This document shows positions 1 to 5,293 of a stretch of DNA of 7,587 bases, in pieces (the first letter of the stretch is position 1; the number at the start of each line of letters is the position of its first letter). The notes under the pieces are model-generated. The model had not been told where the DNA came from, ran no database searches, and saw only the letters and a list, made by a program, of their open reading frames with translations. The stretch is from Microbacteriaceae bacterium UBA4731. GTDB taxonomy: Bacteria > Actinomycetota > Actinomycetes > Actinomycetales > Microbacteriaceae. Where the stretch lies: assembly GCA_002404115.1 (NCBI GenBank), contig DHJB01000020.1:1-7587 (forward strand), given 5' to 3'. The translations under genes and the position numbers were made by a program.

Positions 1-1
1 C

Positions 2-1084
2 GCTCGGGCATTCTTCCGCGCCGAGGTGCGCCCCGTCGCGGTGGAGTACTGGAACCGCGCGGAGTTCCCGTTCTGCCTGCTGCCCAAACTGGCCGAGCAG
101 AACCTCAGCGGAATCGGTCAGGGCCGCACCAACCACCTGTTGATGGGCCTGCTGCAGATGGAACTCACCAGGGCCGACACTTCTGTCTCCACGTTCTTCG
201 GGGTGCACCACGAGCTCTTCGCCGCCGCGATCGAGACGCTCGGCTCTGACGACCAGCGCGCCAGGCTCCTGCCGGATCTCCTGGCGCTTCGGAAGATCGG
301 CGCCTTCGCGCTGACCGAACCGGAGCACGGGTCGGACATTTCGCGGGAGATGGAAACCACGGCGACCCGCGACGGCGACGACTGGGTGCTCAACGGCCAG
401 AAGCGCTGGATCGGCAACGGCGCCATGGCGGACTACGTGCTGGTGTGGGCCCGGGACACCGACGACCAGCAGATCAAGGGCTTCATCGTCGAGAAGGAGC
501 GCGCCGGATTCACGTCCACGCTCATCGAGAACAAGATCGCCCTGCGGATCGTGCAGAACGCCGACCTCACCTTCCGCGACGTGCGCATCCCGGTCACCAA
601 CTGGCTGCCGGGCACCCGGAGCTTCCGGGACACGAACGTGCTGCTGCGCAATTCGCGGGTGTGGGTGGCCTGGCAGGCCGTTGGCCAGCAGTTCGCCGCC
701 TTCGACGTTGCTCGCGCCTACGCGATGGAACGCCGCCAGTTCGGCAAGCCGATCGCATCCTTCCAGCTCGTGCAGGAGCAGCTCGTGCGCATGATCGGCA
801 ACGCCACCATGTCGCTGTCCCTGATGATCCAGATGGCGCGCCTGCAGGAGAGCGGGCGCCTGACCATGGACCAGGCTGCCCTGGCCAAGGCAACCTGCAC
901 CTCGCTGATGCGCGACACGGTCGCCCTCGGCCGCGGGCTCCTCGGCGGAAACGGCATCAGCACCGACTTCGAAATGGCCAAGATCTTCGCCGACGCCGAA
1001 GCCATCTACTCCTACGAGGGAAGCTACGAAGTCAATGCACTCCTGGTTGGCAGGGCAGTGACCGGCATTTCCGCGTTCGTCTGA
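2..1084 (+). CDS. Acyl-CoA dehydrogenase, glutaryl-CoA dehydrogenase-like branch (5'-truncated)
   Basis: FAD-dependent alpha,beta-dehydrogenation of an acyl-CoA thioester, feeding electrons to ETF. The reading frame is open from base 2, and the residues before the GTG at 26 (ARAFFRAE) fit the family, so the true start lies off the left edge; about 360 residues are visible. Recognisable signatures are the FAD/substrate motif ALTEPEHGSD (from base 311), the helical-domain motif YAMERRQFGKP (from base 719), GRGLLGGNGIS (from base 932) and the C-terminal SYEGSYEVNALLVGRAVTG. The Glu of YEG (codon 1016-1018) sits where the catalytic base lies in glutaryl-CoA dehydrogenase and medium-chain enzymes. 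The C-terminal block closely resembles glutaryl-CoA dehydrogenases, but the arginine that binds the glutaryl carboxylate appears to be missing, so a monocarboxylic short or branched acyl-CoA is a more likely substrate. It is followed after 23 bp by the SDR gene, probably in one operon. Family is sure; substrate is inferred. Confidence 0.95.
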   Translation, partial: ARAFFRAEVRPVAVEYWNRAEFPFCLLPKLAEQNLSGIGQGRTNHLLMGLLQMELTRADTSVSTFFGVHHELFAAAIETLGSDDQRARLLPDLLALRKIGAFALTEPEHGSDISREMETTATRDGDDWVLNGQKRWIGNGAMADYVLVWARDTDDQQIKGFIVEKERAGFTSTLIENKIALRIVQNADLTFRDVRIPVTNWLPGTRSFRDTNVLLRNSRVWVAWQAVGQQFAAFDVARAYAMERRQFGKPIASFQLVQEQLVRMIGNATMSLSLMIQMARLQESGRLTMDQAALAKATCTSLMRDTVALGRGLLGGNGISTDFEMAKIFADAEAIYSYEGSYEVNALLVGRAVTGISAFV

Positions 1085-1107
1085 CGCCGACACCCAGAAG
1101 GAGAATC

Positions 1108-1863
1108 ATGCAGCTCACCAACACGGCAGCAATCGTCACCGGGGGAGCATCCGGCCTCGGCGCAGCGACGGCACTCGCACTGGCCAGAAGCGGTGCGAGC
1201 GTCTTCGCGCTCGACCTGGCCGCCAGCATTGAGAAGGCGCCGCAGGTCGAGGGCGTCGAGTACATCGCGACCGACGTCACCAGGCCGGATGACGTGCGCC
1301 ATGCCGTCAGCATCGCCTCGGCCGGCAGGCCGCTGCGCACCGTCATCAACTGCGCCGGCATCGCGCCGTCCATGCGCATCCTCGGCAAGAAAGGCGTGCA
1401 CGACCTCGGCCTGTTCGCCACGGTCGTGCAGGTCAACCTGATCGGCTCCTTCAACGTGCTCGCCATCGCCGCCGAGGCGATCGCACAGACCGAGGCCGAC
1501 GAGGACGGGCAGCGCGGCGTCATCATCAACACGGCCTCCATCGCGGCGTACGAGGGGCAGATCGGCCAGGCGGCGTATGCCTCGTCGAAGGGCGGGATCG
1601 TGGCGCTGACCCTCCCGGCGGCCAGGGACCTGGCGCAGTATGGCATCCGGGTGAACACCATCGCCCCCGGCATCGTCGAAACGCCCATGCTGGCCACCAT
1701 CAGCGAGGAATTCCGCGCCGGCCTCGCCGCCGGGGTGCCCTTCCCGCACCGGCTCGCCAGGCCCGACGAATACGCCAAGCTCGCCCTCGCGATGATCGAC
1801 CACGACTACCTCAACGGGGAGACCATCCGGATGGACGGCGCCCTCCGGATGGCACCCCGCTAA
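1108..1863 (+). CDS. SDR-family 3-hydroxyacyl-CoA dehydrogenase (type 2 / HSD10-like)
   Basis: Classical short-chain dehydrogenase of 251 residues, the normal length. It shows the Rossmann glycine motif TGGASGLG at 11-18, an acidic residue ending beta-2 (D36 in FALDL) that favours NAD over NADP, NCAG at 81-84, the active-site Asn N110, and the catalytic Ser144, Tyr157 and Lys161 in YASSK. The C-terminal half (LPAARDLAQYGIRVNTIAPG, then ETPML) is typical of type-2 3-hydroxyacyl-CoA dehydrogenases, which oxidise straight and 2-methyl-branched 3-hydroxyacyl-CoAs. The ATG at 1108 was chosen because AGAAGGAG (1096-1103) lies just upstream and the protein begins at the expected distance from the glycine motif; the longer open frame running back to 445 is antifamily sequence inside the dehydrogenase gene. 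The upstream acyl-CoA dehydrogenase supports a role in beta-oxidation or branched-chain acid breakdown. Exact substrate is not determined. Confidence 0.93.
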   Translation: MQLTNTAAIVTGGASGLGAATALALARSGASVFALDLAASIEKAPQVEGVEYIATDVTRPDDVRHAVSIASAGRPLRTVINCAGIAPSMRILGKKGVHDLGLFATVVQVNLIGSFNVLAIAAEAIAQTEADEDGQRGVIINTASIAAYEGQIGQAAYASSKGGIVALTLPAARDLAQYGIRVNTIAPGIVETPMLATISEEFRAGLAAGVPFPHRLARPDEYAKLALAMIDHDYLNGETIRMDGALRMAPR

Positions 1864-1874
1864 CCCACGACCGC

Positions 1875-1887
1875 TAGCCTTGGGGAT
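1875..1887 (+). promoter_or_regulatory. Possible -10 element TAGCCT upstream of the membrane-protein gene
   Basis: TAGCCT at 1875-1880 fits the loose actinobacterial TAnnnT -10 pattern and is followed by GGGGAT. It lies 60 bp upstream of the ATG at 1941, between the SDR stop and the next gene. No convincing -35 is seen. A similar TAGCCT plus GGGGAT pair occurs before the FKBP gene (5242). Weak evidence. Confidence 0.25.
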
Positions 1888-1940
1888 CGCGGCGCCGCAT
1901 TCGGTGACTCGTGAAAACCGGCTTCTTGAAAGGCAGCAGC

Positions 1941-2291
1941 ATGATCACCCTCTCCTGGCTTGTCATCCTCACCGTCCTCGCGGCGGCCCTGGCCATCTTC
2001 GACGGGGCGGGGCGGCTTCGCGGCAAGCGCGGCACGCGCGGCACGTCGCTGCTCCCGATCGCAGAGATCGCGGCCGCGGCGCTGATGCTGGTCTCCGTCT
2101 TCACGGCGCTCCCGGCGCCGTTCACGACGTTCCTGTTCGCGGTCATCCTCGAGGTCGTGCTCGTGCTGATCCTCGTGCTGCGCGGCGCGGGCCGGAAGGG
2201 CACCCCGGCGATCACGATTGTCGCGCTCATCCTCAACACGGTCGTCGTGCTGATCTCGGCCGGCTGGCTGCATATTCCCGGATTGGCATAG
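1941..2291 (+). CDS. Small four-helix integral membrane protein of unknown function
   Basis: A 116-residue, very hydrophobic protein I do not recognise as a named family. Predicted membrane helices lie at about residues 2-20, 36-56, 60-80 and 89-110. The two strongly basic loops (RLRGKRGTRG at 25-34 and RGAGRK at 81-86) are both on the same side, which by the positive-inside rule puts them in the cytoplasm and both termini outside. The ATG at 1941 is preferred over a GTG at 1911 because AAAGG (1928-1932) is well spaced before it and the first helix begins immediately; the extra ten residues would add a poor N-terminus. It is followed by its own intrinsic terminator and separated from the SDR gene by 77 bp, so it is probably a single transcription unit. 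GC-rich third positions support coding. No catalytic motif is visible. Confidence 0.75.
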   Translation: MITLSWLVILTVLAAALAIFDGAGRLRGKRGTRGTSLLPIAEIAAAALMLVSVFTALPAPFTTFLFAVILEVVLVLILVLRGAGRKGTPAITIVALILNTVVVLISAGWLHIPGLA

Positions 2292-2312
2292 ATCCCGGAC
2301 CTCGCCGCCGGG

Positions 2313-2333
2313 GCCGACGAGGTCGGCGTTTTC
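2313..2333 (+). terminator. Rho-independent terminator after the membrane-protein gene
   Basis: GCCGAC (2313-2318), loop GAG, GTCGGC (2322-2327), then GTTTTC. A perfect 6-bp GC-rich stem with a short loop and a four-T run, 22 bp after the TAG at 2289-2291. An alternative pairing GACCTCG (2298-2304) with CGAGGTC (2318-2324) overlaps it. Confidence 0.7.
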
Positions 2334-2337
2334 GTGG

Positions 2338-2378
2338 CGCGGGAAGTACCCCGCTTCGCGGGTGGCGCGCCTCCCGCG
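2338..2378. repeat. Nested inverted repeats
   Basis: CGCGGGA (2338-2344) is the exact inverse complement of TCCCGCG (2372-2378). Between them lies a second perfect hairpin, CCCGC (2350-2354), loop TTC, GCGGG (2358-2362). The four arms can also pair with each other in other combinations. No T-run follows. It may be an extended transcription-stop structure, an RNA fold, or chance in GC-rich DNA. Confidence 0.4.
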
Positions 2379-2579
2379 AGCGGCGCACCTGCAGCGCATC
2401 GGGCGCCCCGGCTCGCTCTGCCGGTGGGTGGGTGCGGCGCGACTGGCGGGAAGCCACGTGATAGCAGCACGCCCTGAGCGCGTATGCCCCCCATCCGGGG
2501 CGTTGACGGGAGGAATCCTCACTCAACAGACTGTGGGCCTTGGCCGGGACCCGAACCCTGCCATTTCCCGGAGGACCCA
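2379..2579. other. Non-coding stretch with three successive hairpins before a strong Shine-Dalgarno
   Basis: No convincing gene on either strand; the open frames here have mixed third positions and no family resemblance. From 2486 there are three back-to-back potential hairpins: GCCCC (2486-2490) with GGGGC (2497-2501); an imperfect one with outer stem GTTGA (2502-2506)/TCAAC (2523-2527) and inner stem GAGG (2510-2513)/CCTC (2517-2520); and CCGGGA (2544-2549) with TCCCGG (2566-2571), whose right arm includes the first two bases of the GGAGGA ribosome-binding site at 2570-2575. This resembles a structured 5' leader of the tiny ORF at 2580. I cannot match it to a known riboswitch. Bases 2379-2485 show nothing definite. 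Confidence 0.35.
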
Positions 2580-2667
2580 ATGCAGGTTTCGAGCGGCAGC
2601 CCCGACGCGAATCGGCGTCACGCTGGACGACGGCCAAAGCTACTACGTCAGCATCGGCCTGCGCTGA
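2580..2667 (+). pseudogene. Possible tiny gene (about 28 residues) with a +1 frame break
   Basis: GGAGGA (2570-2575) sits 5 bases (from GGAGG) before an ATG at 2580. In that frame the first eleven codons (MQVSSGSPDAN) have G or C in the third position in 9 of 11, then the frame turns arginine-rich and stops at 2676-2678. One base away, the frame reading IGVTLDDGQSYYVSIGLR up to the TGA at 2665-2667 has G/C third positions in 17 of 18 codons, against 8 of 18 for the ATG frame over the same bases. The simplest reading is one coding unit of about 28 residues with one net extra base near 2605-2615: a pseudogene, a sequencing error, or less likely a programmed +1 shift. A terminator-like hairpin follows at 2680. 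I do not recognise the protein. If no frame break is real, the ATG frame encodes 32 residues ending at 2678. Confidence 0.4.
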
Positions 2668-2679
2668 CCGAGTGGTGAA

Positions 2680-2712
2680 CCGGAGGCCCCGCGCACGCCG
2701 CGGGGTTTCCGG
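2680..2712 (+). terminator. Terminator-like hairpin
   Basis: CCCCGCG (2687-2693), loop CACGC, CGCGGGG (2699-2705) then TTTCC. The stem can be extended outward through two G-U pairs and CCGGA/TCCGG to 14 bp (2680-2712), which would place the short T-run inside the stem. It lies 12 bp after the stop of the tiny ORF and just before the transglutaminase-like gene. No long T-tract. Confidence 0.5.
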
Positions 2713-2730
2713 CCCGCCCGGCCGACGTGT

Positions 2731-2742
2731 CATCATCGGGGA
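2731..2742 (+). promoter_or_regulatory. Possible -10 element for a leaderless transcript
   Basis: CATCAT (2731-2736) matches TATAAT at four of six positions and ends six bases before the ATG at 2743, so transcription could begin at the start codon. GGGGA (2738-2742) touches the ATG and is too close to act as a Shine-Dalgarno. The -35 (TTCCGG around 2707) is poor. Confidence 0.3.
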
Positions 2743-3534
2743 ATGAAACGCAACGCATCCGCGCACCTCGTGCTCGAGGCGCTGGCGCCCGCGCAACTCG
2801 TCCTGTCGGTGGCCGTCGCCGCCGAAGCCGACGCGTCCGAGTCGCTGACGATCGCACAGGGCGGGCTGCCGCTGCCGTACCGGGAGATCGTCGACCAGCA
2901 CGGCACGAGGCTGCAGGTAGCGGATGTCGGGCCGGGGCAGATCGAGATCAGCTACGACGTCGAGGTGGTCGGCCAGGCGTCCCCGGCGGAGGTGACCGCC
3001 ATCGACTTGGTGCGCTACCTGCGCCCGAGCCGCTACTGCGAGTCGGACCGGCTCGGACCCACCGCGCGCGCAGAATTCGCCGGACTCCACGGGATCGACC
3101 TCCTGGCGGGAGCCAGTTCGTGGGTGGGGCAAAGGCTACGCTATGTGCCGGGCGCAAGCCTGCCCACGGACGGCGCGGTTCGCACCCTGCTGGCCAGGGA
3201 AGGAGTGTGCCGCGACTACGCGCACCTCGTTATCGCGCTTCTGCGTGCGCTCGATGTGCCGGCACGACTGGTCGCCGTGTACGCCCCCGGGCTCGACCCG
3301 ATGGACTTCCACGCCGTTGCCGAAGCATACGTCGAGGGGGCGTGGCATGTCGTCGACGCGACCACGCTGGCACCAAGACAGACCCTCATGCGCATCGCGA
3401 CCGGCCGAGACGCGGCCGATACCGCCTTCCTCACCACCATCGGCGGCGCCGTGAACCTCCTCGCGATGCAGGTCGTCGCCGTTGCGGACGAGCTCCCGCG
3501 AGACGACGTCCGTGACCTCGTGCAGTTGCGCTGA
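2743..3534 (+). CDS. Transglutaminase-like cysteine enzyme
   Basis: A 263-residue protein of the bacterial transglutaminase-like (papain-fold) superfamily, which includes peptidases and amidases as well as cross-linking enzymes. Residues about 1-95 form a beta-rich N-terminal domain typical of these proteins; the core lies at about 115-210. The triad is visible as Cys156 in EGVCRDYAHL, His190 in DFHAVAEAY and Asp205 in WHVVDAT, all in the usual context, so it should be active. There is no signal peptide or membrane segment, which points to the cytoplasm. The ATG at 2743 starts the conserved N-terminal strand, but no usable ribosome-binding site precedes it; leaderless expression is likely. 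It stands between two hairpins and has no obvious partner gene, whereas many relatives sit beside MoxR/DUF58-type genes. Physiological substrate unknown; family assignment firm. Confidence 0.88.
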   Translation: MKRNASAHLVLEALAPAQLVLSVAVAAEADASESLTIAQGGLPLPYREIVDQHGTRLQVADVGPGQIEISYDVEVVGQASPAEVTAIDLVRYLRPSRYCESDRLGPTARAEFAGLHGIDLLAGASSWVGQRLRYVPGASLPTDGAVRTLLAREGVCRDYAHLVIALLRALDVPARLVAVYAPGLDPMDFHAVAEAYVEGAWHVVDATTLAPRQTLMRIATGRDAADTAFLTTIGGAVNLLAMQVVAVADELPRDDVRDLVQLR

Positions 3535-3535
3535 C

Positions 3536-3566
3536 CCCCGTCGAGGGGCGAGTCTGTTGGACGGGG
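3536..3566 (+). terminator. Weak hairpin after the transglutaminase-like gene
   Basis: CCCCGTC (3536-3542) pairs with GACGGGG (3560-3566) across a 17-base loop, directly after the TGA at 3532-3534. No T-run follows, and its right arm overlaps the proposed -35 of the next gene, so termination here is uncertain. Confidence 0.25.
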
Positions 3567-3586
3567 CTCGACCGCGCGGTTAAACT
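3557..3586 (+). promoter_or_regulatory. Likely promoter of the ParA-like gene
   Basis: TTGGAC (3557-3562) and TAAACT (3581-3586) are separated by 18 bp, four of six matches each to the vegetative -35 and -10 consensus. Expected start of transcription is near 3592, giving a leader of about 40 bases before the ATG at 3634. Confidence 0.45.
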
Positions 3587-3633
3587 GCTCAAGGCATCGC
3601 AAGGCTGCTGAGCAGGATGGAAAGAGACTGACT

Positions 3634-5214
3634 ATGACGCAGAACGTACAAGCGGTGCCCCGCATCAGCGCCCTTATTCGAGGCGACTCGACCGGAGAAA
3701 TAACCATCGACGGCGTCAGCCAGCACGTGGCGGCGGCCGACGAAGCCGGTGTCCGGGAAGAAATCATCACCAGGGTCACGGCGACGGCGCTCGCGCTCGG
3801 CCGGGCGGTCCGGCTCCTGGCCGAGGATGAGCAAGGCCATACGCCGTTGATCGTTCATCCCGACGGGCGGGTCGAGGACGACGGGGACTTCATCCCGACG
3901 CCTCCGTCCGCCGAGAACCTCAGGCCCGCCTCCTTTGTTGACGATGCCGACGATGCCACCGAGGGCTCCGAACCCGGCTCCGATGCCGACGATTCCGACG
4001 ACACCGACGAGCCCAAGGCGAGCCGGTTTGCCCCGGTATCCGACTTCCGCGCACACCTCGGCCTGGGCATCAACGTCGGTGACGCCGACTACGACGATGA
4101 CGCGGATGACGACAGCGACGACGATGACGTCGACGAAGCGCTGGACCTCGACATTCTGCCGATGACCGTGGCGATGCCCGTGCCGAAGTCCGTGCCGTTT
4201 CCGGCATCCGCGACGCCGGAAACACCCGTCGAGCCCTACGAGCCGCCGGCCGCCCTGTCCGAGCCCGAGGGCGAGGTCTTCCCCCCGAATCTCGCCAATT
4301 TCCTCAGTTCGCGGCCACCCCTCCCGGTGAGCCCGGCGCTGCAGGGTTGGCGGGGAACCATTCGCCGGCTCAGCGGCGGGCTCATCTCCCCGGCCCCCGG
4401 CGGCATCGAGGTCTCGCACCGCGCCGCTATCGCTGCCGTGCAGCGCCCACTGAATGGACCTCGCACCATCGTCGTGCTCAACCCCAAGGGTGGAGCGCAC
4501 AAGACGACCGCGACGCTGCTGATCGCGGCGACCTTCGGCATGCACCGCGGCGGCTACACGCTCGCGTGGGACAACAACGAGACGATGGGAACCCTCGGAG
4601 TGCGGGTGCAGGCGGCCCATCACACGAACACCGCCGTTGACCTGCTCCGGGACCTCGAGGATTTCGCCTATTCCAGCACCGCTCGCGTGGGAGACCTCGA
4701 CGCCTATGTGCGAAACCAGGGTGAGGCCCGGTTCGACGCGCTTGCTTCCGACCTCGACCCGGCCGGCGCGGCCAGCATCGACGATGTCGCCTTCGGCAAA
4801 CTCCACGCCGCGCTGAGTCGCTTCTACCGCGTAGTCATCATCGACACCGGCAACAACATGCGCGCATCCAATTGGGAGGCCGCCGTCGAAACCGCCGACC
4901 AGCTCGTCGTCGTCTCGACCATCCGCGAGGACACCGGATACGGCGCGGCGTCCCTGCTCGACGGGTTGCGCCAGAAGGGCCATGCCGAGAAGGTCGCCCA
5001 GGCCGTCACGATCCTGGCCTCACCGGCCAAGACCGCCGACAAGCAACTGTCGCGTCGGCTGCACGAACATTTCGATCAGCTCACCCGCGCGGTCGTCGAC
5101 GTGCCATACGACCCCGCCCTCGTCTCCGGCGGCCCGCTGAACATCGATGCCCTCGCCCCGCGCACCCGCGAGGCCTGGCTGCACGCCACGGCCGCGATCG
5201 CCGAGGGACTCTAG
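3634..5214 (+). CDS. ParA/MinD-like ATPase with acidic N-terminal region and variant P-loop
   Basis: A 526-residue protein. Residues 15-85 form a small domain (IRGDSTGEITIDG ... HPDGRVEDD) like the N-terminal module of other actinobacterial ATPases of this type; residues 100-235 are acidic and proline-rich, probably disordered, with 15 acidic residues within DADYDDDADDDSDDDDVDEA (150-169). The SIMIBI-class ATPase domain begins near 276. Its deviant Walker A is PKGGAHKTT (284-292): both signature lysines (K285, K290) are kept, but the usual glycine before K290 is His289. WDNNETMGTLG (312-322) resembles switch I and VVIIDTGNN (400-408) is the Walker B region with Asp404. Such proteins position cargo or act in partition and secretion. 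No ParB gene or parS-like palindrome is present, so its target is unknown. GGAAAGAG (3619-3626) precedes the ATG by 7 bases. Relatives include MinD-like and EspI-like proteins; family firm, function open. Confidence 0.85.
   Translation: MTQNVQAVPRISALIRGDSTGEITIDGVSQHVAAADEAGVREEIITRVTATALALGRAVRLLAEDEQGHTPLIVHPDGRVEDDGDFIPTPPSAENLRPASFVDDADDATEGSEPGSDADDSDDTDEPKASRFAPVSDFRAHLGLGINVGDADYDDDADDDSDDDDVDEALDLDILPMTVAMPVPKSVPFPASATPETPVEPYEPPAALSEPEGEVFPPNLANFLSSRPPLPVSPALQGWRGTIRRLSGGLISPAPGGIEVSHRAAIAAVQRPLNGPRTIVVLNPKGGAHKTTATLLIAATFGMHRGGYTLAWDNNETMGTLGVRVQAAHHTNTAVDLLRDLEDFAYSSTARVGDLDAYVRNQGEARFDALASDLDPAGAASIDDVAFGKLHAALSRFYRVVIIDTGNNMRASNWEAAVETADQLVVVSTIREDTGYGAASLLDGLRQKGHAEKVAQAVTILASPAKTADKQLSRRLHEHFDQLTRAVVDVPYDPALVSGGPLNIDALAPRTREAWLHATAAIAEGL
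4081..4140 (+). repeat. Low-complexity GAC/GAT tract inside the ParA-like gene
   Basis: Runs of GAC and GAT codons encode a near-continuous Asp block (residues about 150-169). A smaller related tract lies at 3940-4015 (GACGATGCC repeats). Mixed GAC and GAT usage argues against a recent triplet slippage and for selection on the acidic charge. Confidence 0.7.
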
Positions 5215-5241
5215 TCCGGGCGGTCGCACTCAGCGGGCGCA

Positions 5242-5257
5242 TAGCCTGATCGGGGAT
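5242..5257 (+). promoter_or_regulatory. Possible -10 element TAGCCT upstream of the FKBP lipoprotein gene
   Basis: TAGCCT (5242-5247), followed by GGGGAT (5252-5257), lies about 47 bp upstream of the GTG at 5294, in the only non-coding gap between the ParA-like gene and this one. No good -35. It suggests the FKBP gene is transcribed on its own. Weak evidence. Confidence 0.25.
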
Positions 5258-5293
5258 ACTTTCCGAGTCCCATCTTCAAACAGAGAGAGCCTC

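Noticed and set aside
445..1107. Extension of the SDR reading frame back into the acyl-CoA dehydrogenase gene
   Set aside because: The extra 221 residues are Arg/Ala/Pro-rich out-of-frame sequence; the SDR fold and a good ribosome-binding site define the start at 1108.
2453..2462. CCACGTGA as part of a parS-like partition site
   Set aside because: Only the CACGTG core resembles parS; the flanking TGTTTC/GAAACA arms are absent and it is 1.2 kb from the ParA-like gene with no ParB.
1860..2522. 220-codon minus-strand open frame over the small membrane protein
   Set aside because: Highly charged Arg/Asp/Glu-rich shadow of hydrophobic codons; it also crosses the intrinsic terminator. The plus-strand frame gives a coherent four-helix membrane protein.
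2541..2580. tRNA-like T-arm on the minus strand (GGGTTCGGGTCCC)
   Set aside because: The T-stem has a mismatch and no acceptor stem, anticodon arm or D-arm can be drawn around it.
2233..3132. 299-codon minus-strand open frame across the gap and the transglutaminase-like gene
   Set aside because: It runs antisense to a gene with a clear catalytic triad, and its composition is typical of GC-rich shadow frames.
3589..4983. 464-codon open frame on the minus strand across the ParA-like gene
   Set aside because: Antisense shadow of a GC-rich gene. Its valine-isoleucine runs are the complement of the GAC/GAT Asp tract, and it has no recognisable domain or ribosome-binding site.
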